This document shows positions 7,900 to 16,741 of a stretch of DNA of 64,000 nt, piece by piece. Position 1 is the first letter of the stretch; every line of letters starts with the position of its first letter. Origin of the DNA: Thermoanaerobaculia bacterium (lineage in GTDB: Bacteria; Acidobacteriota; Thermoanaerobaculia; Multivoradales; JAHEKO01). The stretch lies in the NCBI GenBank assembly GCA_945787635.1, contig CALZIK010000193.1:1-64000 (forward strand), read 5' to 3'. The notes below the pieces were generated by a model. That model was not told where the DNA came from. It saw nothing but the letters and a program-made list of their open reading frames with translations, and did no database searches. The translations under genes were made by a program, and so were the position numbers.

Positions 7900-8721
7900 C
7901 TACGTCGAGTCCGTGACCGCGCTCTCGGCGGCGCCGTAGATCCCAAGCGAATCCGTGCCCTGGAGAAACGCCACGACGCTCAATCGGTCACGCCGCCAGC
8001 CGCTCTCGAGAGCGATCTCGAGGGAGGTGCCGGCTCCGACGGGGCGACCGGATCCGCCTGCTTTCTCGAGGTGCCGGACCACGCGATCGTTGCGAAGGGT
8101 CTTCGAGGCGTTCTCGCCACGCCCAACCGCCGTCACGAGATCGTTTTCGACGATCGCGACCCACAAGCCGAGACTCTCGGGCCCGACTTCGGATTCCCGA
8201 AGGTGCGTGCCTACCGCCACCACGAGCCGGTCGGCCACCAGCTCGGCGGACACCACCAGCTCGGCCCGCGCGGCCTCTGATCGGGCCCGCTCCAGCAACT
8301 TCGAGATCTCGGCCCGGTTCGAGCCGACGCCCTCCCAGCGACCGTTGACCACCATCTGCGGCGTGTAGACACGGTTGCCGCCGAAGGTTCTGGCGTAGCG
8401 ACGCTGCCGGTCGCTCCAGGCCGAGGAAGAGAAGGGATCGGTCCAACCGATGTAGTTCCAGTAGTCGACATGAAACGACAAGGCGACGATCTCGAGGTCC
8501 GTGCTCGAGGCGAGCTCCGAGAGGAATCGGTCCGCCGGCGGACAGCTCGAGCAGCCCTGCGAGGTAAAGAGCTCGATCACGACCGGACTCTTCGCGGCCT
8601 TTCCGCTGGAGTTCTCCCTCTCGGCAGCGCCAAATCCCGGCGTCAGGTTCGCCCCCGCAGTCATCACGAGAACGACGGCCAGGCCGACCGTCCAGGCCTG
8701 GCTCGAAAAGGCCCGGCTCAC
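7900..8721 (-). CDS. DUF1223 family thioredoxin-like secreted protein
   Basis: Hallmark DUF1223 motifs are visible: VIELFTSQGCSSCPPAD near the N-terminus with a CxxC pair, FHVDYWNYIGWTDPF, and VYTPQMVVNGR. The family has a thioredoxin-like fold with a probable redox-active CSSC, but its role is unknown. The start chosen here is GTG at 8721, giving 273 residues with a signal-like segment (WTVGLAVVLVMTAGANL). It overlaps the stop of a possible 32-codon gene as GTGA, which suggests translational coupling. The frame is also open to a GTG at 8829 (309 residues), but that adds a charged leader unlike a signal peptide. It is convergent with the c554-like gene. Confidence 0.8.
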   Translation of the reverse strand: MSRAFSSQAWTVGLAVVLVMTAGANLTPGFGAAERENSSGKAAKSPVVIELFTSQGCSSCPPADRFLSELASSTDLEIVALSFHVDYWNYIGWTDPFSSSAWSDRQRRYARTFGGNRVYTPQMVVNGRWEGVGSNRAEISKLLERARSEAARAELVVSAELVADRLVVAVGTHLRESEVGPESLGLWVAIVENDLVTAVGRGENASKTLRNDRVVRHLEKAGGSGRPVGAGTSLEIALESGWRRDRLSVVAFLQGTDSLGIYGAAESAVTDST

Positions 8722-8816
8722 GGAACCGGACAGTCCCCGCGGGCGATCTGGGCCAGGAACGAGACCACGACCGCCAGCGTCGCGAGCAGTGAAACGAAGT
8801 AGGGGAGTTTTTTCAT
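8718..8816 (-). CDS. Possible 32-residue single-span membrane peptide
   Basis: An ATG at 8816 opens a 32-codon frame beginning MKKLPYFVSLLATLAVVVSF and ending GDCPVP. It has a short basic N-terminus, about 20 hydrophobic residues and one Cys near the end. Its TGA overlaps the GTG start of the DUF1223 gene (GTGA), the usual geometry of coupled genes. No strong ribosome site precedes it. It could be a real small membrane protein or a leader that feeds ribosomes to the next gene; alternatively the overlapping longer DUF1223 frame is the translated one. Confidence 0.45.
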   Translation of the reverse strand: MKKLPYFVSLLATLAVVVSFLAQIARGDCPVP

Positions 8817-8895
8817 CGGACGAAGCCACGCGGGCATTCTAACTACCGCTAGCTACGGACGCCCGCCCCGCCCGGATGCAGCCGAGATGGCCGAA

Positions 8896-10683
8896 TCAGA
8901 GCCTCTCGAGCTCGTCCACCAGGCCCTCGACGACGTCGAACCCGCCCTGCCAGAAACCGGGGTCGCCCATGTCGACGCCGGCCTCCGCGAGAATCTTCTC
9001 CGGCCGCGCCGCTCCGCCCCGAGCCAGCAGCCGAAGATAGCCGGGTACGAACGCGGGCCCTTCGTCGCCGTAGCGTCGATAGAGGGCCAGCACGAGAAGC
9101 TGACCGAAGCTGTAGGCATAGCAGTAGAAGGGGGTGTGGAAGATGTGCGGAATCGAGATCCATTCCCGGGCGAACTCCTCCGGCACATCGACAGCGTCGC
9201 CGAACTGCTCGGCGAGGAGGTCGCCATAGAGTCGGTCGAGATCGTCGGGCGTCTTGCCGTCGAGAATCACCTGGTGCGCGCGCTCCTCGAACCGCACGAA
9301 GTAGGCCTGCCTCATGACCGTGGCATAGATGTCGTCGAGCGACGACGCCAGCAGATCGCGTTTGACCGCCGGTTCGCCGTCGGCCAGCATCCGGTCCACC
9401 AGCAGTCGCTCCGCGAACACCGACGCGGTTTCGGCGAGCGGCAGGGAAGCGTGCTGCGTCAGGATCGAGTGGTCCGCGGCCAGCAGCGAGTGGATCGCGT
9501 GGCCGAGCTCGTGCGCCATCGTGGCGACGTCGCGCGCCTTGCCGGTGTAGTTGAGAAGCACCCATGGAGTCTGCGAGGGCAGGACCGTCGCGCAGAAGGC
9601 CCCACCCTTCTTGCCCCTGCGGGTCTCCGAGTCGATATGGTCGTCCTCGAAGACCTTTCTCGCCAGCTCACCGACCCTGGGCTCGAACCGGTCGAAAGTC
9701 TCGAGCACCATGCGAGCCGCGTCCGGGTACTCGATGCGCCGGTCGCTTCCTCCGATGGGCGCATAGAGATCGAAACGGCGGAGCTTCTCGACGCCGAGCT
9801 GCGCCGCCTTCCACTTGAAATAGCGCTGAAACACGGCGGCATTCCGGCCACAGACCTCGAGCAAGGTCTCGACCGCGGTGTCCGGGATGTCGTTGGCGAC
9901 ATTCCTGGCCGCGATGGGAGATGAAAAGCCTCGCAGCCCGACGTTCTCCGAGTGCCAGTCGAGAACGCGATTGACGTAGATCTGGCCGAGGATCCTGGCC
10001 TCAGCGCCGAACACCCGAAACGCCTCCAGATACGCGGCTTCCCTGAGCTCAGGGTTCGGCGAGTAGATGTTGGCCATCAGCCCGTCCCGGGTCAGGGTCT
10101 GCCTTTCCCCGTCAATCTCGAGAGTGAACTCGAGTCGATTGGTCAGCATCGAGTAGAGCGTCAATACCGCCGAGATGCCGTTGGTGTCCTTCAGGTTGAC
10201 AATCTGCTCAGCGCGCTCTTCGAGAGTGAACGGCTTCATCCGACGCAGATCGGCCAGGAAATGAGCAAAATCGGGCTCGTCGCTCGCAATGGGCGCCAGT
10301 GCCGCCGCGGTCTCGTCGTCGAGATCCTTCCACCAGAGCGTGAAAAAGAGGATGCGATTGTGCAGCTCGGTCAGTACACGATCGAGCTGGTTTCGGTAGG
10401 CCAGCGCGGCTTCGGACTGGGTGTCCTCGGAGAACCAGAGCGAACCGTAGGCGGAAAGGACGTGCGATCGCTCGGTTACCGTTTCGTAAAGCCGGAGAAG
10501 CTCGAGGAGGCGTCCTCGAGAGAGCTTCGGGCCGAGCTCGGCGCGGGCGGCTTCGAGCTCGGCGACGCACTTCTCGAGCTCAGCCAGTCGCGTGCTGACC
10601 CTGCTCTGCGAAGCGTCGTCGAGAAGTTCGGTCAGTGACCACGTGGTGGGCTCGTAGATTGACGTAGTCCCGGTTTCAGTCAT
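8896..10683 (-). CDS. pepF: M3 family oligoendopeptidase F
   Basis: A 595-residue cytoplasmic zinc metallopeptidase that trims short peptides. The zinc and catalytic motif HELGH is at 391-395, in the family context TMAHELGHAIHSLLA, and the full N-terminal helical region of M3B enzymes is present; no signal peptide is seen. The start at 10683 is preceded by GGAG and overlaps the end of the upstream glycosyltransferase gene by eight bases; a longer frame to 10749 lies entirely inside that gene. Length and motifs agree with the M3 family 3 / PepF group. The overlap suggests co-transcription but no shared function is evident. Confidence 0.9.
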   Translation of the reverse strand: MTETGTTSIYEPTTWSLTELLDDASQSRVSTRLAELEKCVAELEAARAELGPKLSRGRLLELLRLYETVTERSHVLSAYGSLWFSEDTQSEAALAYRNQLDRVLTELHNRILFFTLWWKDLDDETAAALAPIASDEPDFAHFLADLRRMKPFTLEERAEQIVNLKDTNGISAVLTLYSMLTNRLEFTLEIDGERQTLTRDGLMANIYSPNPELREAAYLEAFRVFGAEARILGQIYVNRVLDWHSENVGLRGFSSPIAARNVANDIPDTAVETLLEVCGRNAAVFQRYFKWKAAQLGVEKLRRFDLYAPIGGSDRRIEYPDAARMVLETFDRFEPRVGELARKVFEDDHIDSETRRGKKGGAFCATVLPSQTPWVLLNYTGKARDVATMAHELGHAIHSLLAADHSILTQHASLPLAETASVFAERLLVDRMLADGEPAVKRDLLASSLDDIYATVMRQAYFVRFEERAHQVILDGKTPDDLDRLYGDLLAEQFGDAVDVPEEFAREWISIPHIFHTPFYCYAYSFGQLLVLALYRRYGDEGPAFVPGYLRLLARGGAARPEKILAEAGVDMGDPGFWQGGFDVVEGLVDELERL

Positions 10684-12745
10684 TGGGACTCCGCTCCTGC
10701 TCGGTACTTGCGGACCGGGGCGTCGGCTCTTGATACCAACGACGCCCACGAGGTTTGGCCGCCCAGCGAACCGCTTCGAGGGAGGAGAGTCCGCTCACGA
10801 TCTGGCTCCCCTTCTCGCACCGCAACTGGACCGGGGCCCGATGCTTGTGGTGTTTGAACCGCTCGGTCATCCAGCGCTCCTCGACCTCTTCGACTTGATA
10901 CCAGAGAATCTTGACCGGTTCACCGGCGACGGTCAGTTCACACAGCTGATCGATCCGCGAGGGCGGCGTCAGGCCCTCGAACGCGAGGTCGAGCGAGATC
11001 GTCCGATTGAGTCCGAGCTTGGCCGGGAGTCTGCCGACGAAACGGGTTTCGGACCGGCGGCCGCTAGTCGCCCGCTCGACCGGAAGAGGCGGGCCGATCA
11101 AGTGCCAAAGATGGGTCAGGAGCACTTGGGGCGAGCCACGCACCCTGAACCGCTTGGGTCGGATGAAGGTCACCTGGGAAGGGTCGAGACGCTCGATTCG
11201 GGCGCGGTAGAAGTCGGCCTGCGGACCCAGCAGTCGCTGCTCCCCGAAAACCTCGTAGTCGGCTCGATCGAGGGCCGCAACTTCGACATCGCTGAGAGCG
11301 GGTTCCTCCCGCGTGGCGACGATCGTCCGGGACCGTGGACCCCGCGCGCGCTGCAACCGAACGGCCTCCTCGCCGGGTTCAAAAATCGCCACCCGGTGGT
11401 TGAAGAAAGGAGCCGTCGAGCCAATCAGCGAGACCGCCGCGCCCGTCGTGGTCACCGGAACGCCGCCCCAGTAGACATAGGTCCAGCCCTGCTGGCCCGC
11501 GAGCATGATGAGCCCGATAGCTGCGGGAACTGCGAGCCAACGTCGTGGACGGGCCGGAAGACGGCCCGCCGTCCAGAGCCAGACCCGGCTCAGAATCCAG
11601 CCGGCCGCAATCGACGTGAAGGGCAGTAACGGCAGAAGGTAGTTCCCCTTGGGAAGGTCGCTCAGGATTGCGACCACCGGCGGATAAAAGAGTGGCAGGC
11701 TCAAAAACATCGCCAGGCGAGTACGTTGCGCACGGTCCCGCCGCCGAAGATAAAGCTGCACTGCCAAGCCGGCCAGGCCTGCGAGAGCGACAACTCCCAG
11801 CACCGGACCGTAGAAGCTCCCGTCGCCGGTCGCGCGCAGAGCCCACACGAGCATCTCGGAGAAGCTCTTCTGGGTTGGCAGGTTGGTCAAGAACTCGTGT
11901 TCGCTGCGCGCGTAGCGCAGATAATAGAGTGGATACCCGTTGACTACGCTGAAGACCAGGGCCGCCGCGACCCCAGCCAACCCCAGTCGCAACCAGCGCG
12001 TTCGCTGGAGCGGCTCGAGTAGCGAAAGGGTGACGAGAGGGATGGAGGCGAACGCTCCCGGCGTCTTGGCGGAGGCTGCGAGCCCGACGCCGGCGCCGCA
12101 AAGCAGGTAGGTTCGCAGCGTCCCCTTCTCGATCACGGTCAGGCTCCAATAGAAAGTGAGCGACATCAGGAGAAGCAGGAGCGGGTCTGGCTTGAACACC
12201 GCGGCAGCGCGGATGTGCCACGGCGCCATCGAATGCAGCAACGCCGCCATGACGCCGATGCTCGGCGTGAACATGCGACGGCCGATAAGAAATGTGACGA
12301 CCAGGCAGCCCGCGCCGAAAAGAGTGTTCAACCAGCGACAGATCAGATAGGCCGTGGGACTGAAGCCCCCACGGGGATTGAAAACCGCTAGCGTCTCACT
12401 ACCGGTGGCGTCGCTCAGCGCCTGACTGAGCGCGAGGAGGGCGGTCTGCGGCAGGTAGGAAAGGCGTGGATACCAGCCGTTGACGGGCCGCAAACCCTGG
12501 CCCCGCAGCACCGGAGCAACGTTCTCGAAGACGTAGCGCTCGTCCCAGTTCTGTCCCGCGTGAAGCCCGGCGGTCGCAAACCAGCCCGCTCCGAGTAATC
12601 CCCAAAGCACGATCACACCCAAAAGAATCCAGGTCCACCGGTTGGATAGCTCTTCCGCCGGTCTCGGGGGGCCGTTTTGGAGGGCAGAGTTTTGCGGTTG
12701 ATGCGACGAGGTGCTCGGCACTGGGTCGGTTAGACTACCGCACAT
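10676..12745 (-). CDS. GT39/ArnT-like integral membrane glycosyltransferase
   Basis: About 689 residues with a Pro/Ser-rich cytoplasmic N-terminus, ten or more transmembrane helices in the first two thirds and a soluble C-terminal domain. The first loop after TM1 contains NWDERYVF, the acidic motif expected in GT-C enzymes of the PMT/ArnT type, which use polyprenyl-phosphate sugars and transfer them on the outer face of the inner membrane. The start is uncertain: ATG at 12745 overlaps the start codon of the divergent GT2 gene on the other strand, whereas an in-frame GTG at 12721 would leave a small gap. The neighbouring GT2 enzyme could supply its lipid-linked sugar donor. Confidence 0.8.
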   Translation of the reverse strand: MCGSLTDPVPSTSSHQPQNSALQNGPPRPAEELSNRWTWILLGVIVLWGLLGAGWFATAGLHAGQNWDERYVFENVAPVLRGQGLRPVNGWYPRLSYLPQTALLALSQALSDATGSETLAVFNPRGGFSPTAYLICRWLNTLFGAGCLVVTFLIGRRMFTPSIGVMAALLHSMAPWHIRAAAVFKPDPLLLLLMSLTFYWSLTVIEKGTLRTYLLCGAGVGLAASAKTPGAFASIPLVTLSLLEPLQRTRWLRLGLAGVAAALVFSVVNGYPLYYLRYARSEHEFLTNLPTQKSFSEMLVWALRATGDGSFYGPVLGVVALAGLAGLAVQLYLRRRDRAQRTRLAMFLSLPLFYPPVVAILSDLPKGNYLLPLLPFTSIAAGWILSRVWLWTAGRLPARPRRWLAVPAAIGLIMLAGQQGWTYVYWGGVPVTTTGAAVSLIGSTAPFFNHRVAIFEPGEEAVRLQRARGPRSRTIVATREEPALSDVEVAALDRADYEVFGEQRLLGPQADFYRARIERLDPSQVTFIRPKRFRVRGSPQVLLTHLWHLIGPPLPVERATSGRRSETRFVGRLPAKLGLNRTISLDLAFEGLTPPSRIDQLCELTVAGEPVKILWYQVEEVEERWMTERFKHHKHRAPVQLRCEKGSQIVSGLSSLEAVRWAAKPRGRRWYQEPTPRSASTEQERSPND

Positions 12746-13700
12746 GACGGGATCCGAAGGAGGGCGCCGGCTCTCGATTGTCATCCCCGTCTACAACGGA
12801 GCGGCCACCATCGGCAGTCTGGTCGAGACGCTCCTCGCGGTCCTCGCGGGAGAGAGTCTCGAAATCGTTCTGGTCAACGACTGTAGTCCGGACGAGAGCG
12901 ACCGGGTCTGCCGGGAGCTTCACGACAGATTCCCGGAATCGGTGTCCTATCTGCGGCTTTCCCGGAACTTCGGCGAGCACAACGCGGTCATGGCCGGCCT
13001 CAATCACACCACCGGCGACCACGTGGTCATTCTGGACGACGACTTCCAAAACCCGCCGGAAGAAGTCCTGCGGCTGGTGGAAGAGGCGCGGCAGGGAGAC
13101 TACGACGTGGTCTACAGCCGCTACGATGCCAAGCGACACTCGCTGGTCAGGAACCTCGGCAGCCGGTTCCACAACTGGCTCGCCAGCCAATTGTTGGACA
13201 AGCCCCGGGATCTCTATCTCTCCAGCTTCAAGTGTCTCAATCGCTTCGCGGTGGACGAAATCACCGGCTACTCGGGCCCGTTTCCGTATGTCGATGGTCT
13301 CGTGCTCCGGTCGACGCGCAACATCGGTGTGTTGACGGTACGACATGACGCACGCCGCCAGGGCAGGTCCGGCTATACCCCGCGCAAACTGATCCGGCTG
13401 TGGCTCAACATGCTGTTGAACTTCTCGGTCATGCCGTTGCGTCTGAGCTCATTCGTCGGCCTGGTGATGGTCGTGTTGGGCATGATCCTGGCCATCGCAG
13501 TCATTCTCGAAAAGTGGCTCCATCCGGAAACGCCCCTGGGCTGGTCGTCGCTCATCGTCACCGTGGTGACGTTCTCGGGGATGCAGCTCGTGGTTCTCGG
13601 CCTGGTCGGTGAGTACGTCGGGCACCTGTTCTTGGGCGCCAATGGAACTCCTCAGTTCGTCATCAGGGAAGCGCATCTTCGAACCGCCTCGGCCGACTGA
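12744..13700 (+). CDS. GT2 glycosyltransferase, polyprenyl-phosphate sugar synthase type
   Basis: A 318-residue enzyme with an N-terminal GT-A domain (LSIVIPVYNGAATIGSLVE; LVNDCSPDESD; metal-binding ILDDDFQNPPEE) and two C-terminal hydrophobic hairpins, the layout of GtrB, ArnC and DPM synthases. These move a sugar from a nucleotide donor to undecaprenyl phosphate at the cytoplasmic face. The ATG at 12744 has no obvious ribosome site and its first bases are shared with the opposite-strand start of the GT39-like gene. It heads a plus-strand group with two methyltransferases and a sugar aminotransferase. Product and donor sugar cannot be told from sequence. Confidence 0.85.
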   Translation: MTGSEGGRRLSIVIPVYNGAATIGSLVETLLAVLAGESLEIVLVNDCSPDESDRVCRELHDRFPESVSYLRLSRNFGEHNAVMAGLNHTTGDHVVILDDDFQNPPEEVLRLVEEARQGDYDVVYSRYDAKRHSLVRNLGSRFHNWLASQLLDKPRDLYLSSFKCLNRFAVDEITGYSGPFPYVDGLVLRSTRNIGVLTVRHDARRQGRSGYTPRKLIRLWLNMLLNFSVMPLRLSSFVGLVMVVLGMILAIAVILEKWLHPETPLGWSSLIVTVVTFSGMQLVVLGLVGEYVGHLFLGANGTPQFVIREAHLRTASAD

Positions 13701-13732
13701 AGCGGTACCGGAGACTTTTTAACCGAAAGCCC

Positions 13733-14335
13733 GTGCTGGACGCTCTCCTCCACCGGTTGGCCGGCAGTCCAAGCGCGTTTCACATCCTGCGCAAGCTGCC
13801 CGAATGGAACTTCCGCCAGACGAAGAACAGGATTCGCGAGGTCTGTGCGCGGCTCGGCAATCCGAGCGTTCTAGACATCGGTTGCGGCACCGGCGAGTAC
13901 GCGGGCCTGTTCGACCCGTCGAGCTATCTCGGAACCGATATCAATGCCCGCTATCTGGACTTTGCCCGTCGCCGATCGCCGGTACACCGGTTCGAGGAGG
14001 CGGACATGACGCAGTGGTCGAGCCCGGCTCGATTCGACCTTGTCCTCGTCAACGGCGTGTTGCACCATCTCTCGGACGATCTAGCCGATGCCGTGCTGAG
14101 TGTCGCCGCGGAACACCTCGTTTCCGAGGGGCGGCTGCTGGTTATCGAGGACGTCCGCGACGACGACGATCCGCTCCTCACCCGGATGCTCCACCGAATG
14201 GACGAGGGCCACTACATCCGTGATGTCACGGCATGGCGGAAGTTCTTTTCCGAGCGCATTGATTCCGAGCGAAGCGAGAGATATTTTTCGGGCATCTGCC
14301 CGTACTATCTGGTCGAAGGGCGACCCAAGAGATGA
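13733..14335 (+). CDS. Class I SAM-dependent methyltransferase
   Basis: About 200 residues with the SAM-binding motif VLDIGCGTGEYAGLF (motif I), an acidic second motif (YLGTDIN) and a motif IV-like LVLVNGVLHHL. It belongs to the Methyltransf_11/25 type. The GTG at 13733 is the first standard start; the frame is open back to the end of the preceding gene, and a CTG there could give a basic extension (KRYRRLFNRKP). It sits 32 bases after the GT2 gene and before a DegT aminotransferase, so a sugar or lipid-linked intermediate is a likely substrate, but nothing in the sequence specifies it. Confidence 0.78.
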   Translation: MLDALLHRLAGSPSAFHILRKLPEWNFRQTKNRIREVCARLGNPSVLDIGCGTGEYAGLFDPSSYLGTDINARYLDFARRRSPVHRFEEADMTQWSSPARFDLVLVNGVLHHLSDDLADAVLSVAAEHLVSEGRLLVIEDVRDDDDPLLTRMLHRMDEGHYIRDVTAWRKFFSERIDSERSERYFSGICPYYLVEGRPKR

Positions 14336-14405
14336 GATCCGAAAAAAGAGAGGACCTCTCCGACGCCCGGCTCAACCGGGAGCACTATTGGTAGCTGCGA
14401 GGCAG

Positions 14406-15512
14406 GTGCCGTTCATCGATCTCGCGGCGCAATACCGGAGCCTCCAACCGCGGATGGACGAAGCGGTTCGCGAGGTTCTCGAAGGGGGCTGGTACATCCT
14501 GGGCGAGCGCGGCGAGCGTCTCGAAGGCGCCATCGCCGGAAGCTGTGGAGCTCTGCACGGAATCGGAGTCAACTCGGGCACCGATGCCCTCCAGCTGGCT
14601 CTGCTCGCGTGCGGGGTCGCCTGCGGAGACGTGGTAATCACGGTTCCAAACACCGCGGTGCCGACAGTCTGTGCGATCGCGGCCACCGGCGCCGAGGTCG
14701 CCTTTGTCGATATCGAACCGGAGACCTTCACTCTCGATCCACGCTGCCTGGCGGACTATCTGGAGCGAGCCGAGCGGCCGGAACGGGTCAAGGCGGTGGT
14801 GCCGGTTCACCTTTACGGCCAAGCGGCCGCAATGGAGCCGATCCTCCAGTTAGCTGGCACCCACGGTTTGCGCGTGGTGGAGGACGTCGCGCAAGCACAG
14901 GGAGCCGCCTACCGTGGACAGCCGGTGGGCTCATTCGGTGACACCGGATGCTTGAGCTTCTACCCGACCAAGACCTTGGGTGCCTACGGCGACGGCGGCA
15001 TGGTGGTCACCTCTGACGGCCAGATCGCGGAAACCCTCCGCCGCCTGCGCAACTACGGTGAGGCGGAGAAGAACCGCAACGTCATGCTCGGGTTCAACAG
15101 CCGCCTCGATGAGCTGCAGGCCGCGATCCTGTCGGTCAAGCTCGACCACCTCGAGAGCTGGAACAATCGTCGCCGCGAGCTCGCTCTCCTCTACGACCGA
15201 CTACTCGCCGACAGCTCCGTCGAGACGCCCCGCGAGGCGGACGGCAACCGCCACGTCTACCATCTCTACGTCGTGCGCTCGTCACGCCGCGACGACCTGC
15301 GACGTCATCTGAGCCACGCGGGCATTCAAACCGCGGTCCATTACCCGACGCCCATCCACCATCAAGAGGCCTACAAGAGTCTCGGTTACCCGAGAGACGC
15401 CTTTCCGGAATCGGTCCGCGCTACCCGCGAAGTCCTGTCTCTTCCGCTCTATCCCGAGCTTTCCGAGGACGCCGTTCACTACGTCTGCGAGACGCTTCGT
15501 AACTTCCGCTAA
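14406..15512 (+). CDS. DegT/DnrJ/EryC1/StrS family sugar aminotransferase
   Basis: A 368-residue PLP enzyme. The GTG at 14406 begins VPFIDLAAQYRSLQPRM, which is where members of this family normally begin, and has GAGG upstream; a TTG at 14388 is an alternative. The catalytic lysine lies in SFYPTKTLGAYGDGG, the cofactor-binding asparagine/threonine region is VNSGTDALQLAL, and VVEDVAQAQGA supplies the conserved Asp and Gln. Such enzymes aminate keto-sugars bound to nucleotides, producing 3- or 4-amino sugars for surface glycans. The surrounding glycosyltransferases and methyltransferases support that role. Small hairpins lie in the gap upstream (14345-14380). Confidence 0.9.
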   Translation: MPFIDLAAQYRSLQPRMDEAVREVLEGGWYILGERGERLEGAIAGSCGALHGIGVNSGTDALQLALLACGVACGDVVITVPNTAVPTVCAIAATGAEVAFVDIEPETFTLDPRCLADYLERAERPERVKAVVPVHLYGQAAAMEPILQLAGTHGLRVVEDVAQAQGAAYRGQPVGSFGDTGCLSFYPTKTLGAYGDGGMVVTSDGQIAETLRRLRNYGEAEKNRNVMLGFNSRLDELQAAILSVKLDHLESWNNRRRELALLYDRLLADSSVETPREADGNRHVYHLYVVRSSRRDDLRRHLSHAGIQTAVHYPTPIHHQEAYKSLGYPRDAFPESVRATREVLSLPLYPELSEDAVHYVCETLRNFR

Positions 15513-15520
15513 CCCGAGCC

Positions 15521-16255
15521 GTGGATTCCAGCGAGTACTCCAACATCGCGCGCCTGGAGGACGGGCACTGGTGGTACGTCGGCTTGCGAGAGCTGGTCGG
15601 CGCGCATGTCGAAGAGGTCGCGAAAGGACGACAACTGAGCATTCTCGACGCCGGCTGCGGGACCGGGCGCACGCTGGCAGACCATATCGAGCATCGCATC
15701 GTCGGCCTCGATCACGCGAGTGAAGCTCTCCTCTTCGCCCGAAGCAGGAATCGAGCGGTCCTGCGAGCGGGCGTGTGTGAGATGCCGTTTCCCGACTTCA
15801 GCTTCGACCTCGTGGTCTCGCTGGACGTGCTCTACCATCTGGACGTCCATGACGATTCGCTGGCACTGAGAGAAATGCACCGTGTGATTCGGCTGGGTGG
15901 GGTGCTTCTGCTTCAGCTGCCCGCCTTCGAGAGCCTGCGCGGCGGTCACGACCAGACAGTGCACACCCGTCATCGGTATCGTCGCGCGGAGGTCGAGGCC
16001 AAGCTCCTCGATGCGGGCTTCGAGATTCGCACTCTCTCCTATCGGAATTTCGTTCTCTTTCCGGTGGCCGCCGCGATGCGCCTGGCCGGGCGGCTGGTGC
16101 GAAGTCCCTCGAAAGGCGCGAGCGACGTGCGTGGTCTACCCGCAACGACAAACCGCTGGCTCACCGGCTTTCTGCGCTGGGAGAACCGGCGACTTTTACG
16201 CCAGCGCTCGCTTCCCTGGGGGCTCTCGATCTTCGCGGTGGCGGCCCGCGTCTAG
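15521..16255 (+). CDS. Class I SAM-dependent methyltransferase
   Basis: A 244-residue protein starting at a GTG eight bases after the aminotransferase stop. The N-terminus has the motif ARLEDGHWWYVGLRELV, common in bacterial Methyltransf_11 proteins of polysaccharide clusters. Motif I is ILDAGCGTGRTL, and SLDVLYHLDVHDDSLAL resembles the post-II/IV region. The C-terminal third is basic and mildly hydrophobic, which could allow membrane association. It is likely the last gene of the sugar-related group; the next gene, sufU, converges on it with a ten-base gap. Substrate unknown. Confidence 0.8.
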   Translation: MDSSEYSNIARLEDGHWWYVGLRELVGAHVEEVAKGRQLSILDAGCGTGRTLADHIEHRIVGLDHASEALLFARSRNRAVLRAGVCEMPFPDFSFDLVVSLDVLYHLDVHDDSLALREMHRVIRLGGVLLLQLPAFESLRGGHDQTVHTRHRYRRAEVEAKLLDAGFEIRTLSYRNFVLFPVAAAMRLAGRLVRSPSKGASDVRGLPATTNRWLTGFLRWENRRLLRQRSLPWGLSIFAVAARV

Positions 16256-16264
16256 GGCTTCGCC

Positions 16265-16741
16265 CTACTCGGTCGTCGCCGGCTCTTCGCCGCCCGCCAG
16301 GGCGGCCTGAAGAGTGTGCCAGGCCAGCGTCGCGCACTTCACCCGCACGGGAAACTCGCGTACGCCCTCGAACACCGCGAGCTTGCCGAGCTCGGCTCCG
16401 GCTTTGCCCCTGACGCTGGGGTCCCCGGTCAAAAGCTCGTGAAAGCCACGGTAAAGCTTTTCGGACTCCGCGAGCGGCTTGCCCTTGACGGCCTCGGTCA
16501 TGAGCGAGGCTGAGGCCTTCGAGATCGCGCAGCCCGAGCCCTCGAACCTGATGTCCCGAATCGTCTCGCCGTCCGTGTCCACGTAGAGCGTCAAGCGGTC
16601 GCCGCAGAGGGGATTGTGGCCATCCGCATGGAGGACGCGCCCGCCCTCTCGCGGCCCGTTCCCTTCCAACCTCCCGAAATTCCTGGGCTTCTTGTTGTGA
16701 TCCAGGATGACCTCCTGATAGAGGTCCTGAAGCTCGGACAT
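16265..16741 (-). CDS. sufU: SufU, iron-sulfur scaffold / sulfur-transfer protein
   Basis: A 158-residue IscU-like protein. The zinc or cluster ligands are C46, D48 (PLCGDRL), C71 (GSGCAISKAS) and C136 (VKCATLAWHT), and an insertion of about 20 residues before the last Cys (SEKLYRGFHELLTGDPSVRG) marks the SufU rather than IscU branch. SufU accepts sulfur from SufS for delivery to SufBCD. Its ATG overlaps the sufS stop (TGATG), so the two are translated together. It closes the suf operon. Confidence 0.93.
   Translation of the reverse strand: MSELQDLYQEVILDHNKKPRNFGRLEGNGPREGGRVLHADGHNPLCGDRLTLYVDTDGETIRDIRFEGSGCAISKASASLMTEAVKGKPLAESEKLYRGFHELLTGDPSVRGKAGAELGKLAVFEGVREFPVRVKCATLAWHTLQAALAGGEEPATTE

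Noticed and set aside
14856-14872. TGGCAC followed by TTTGC, resembling a sigma-54 promoter
   Set aside because: The distance between GG and GC is two bases too long and the site is inside the aminotransferase coding region.
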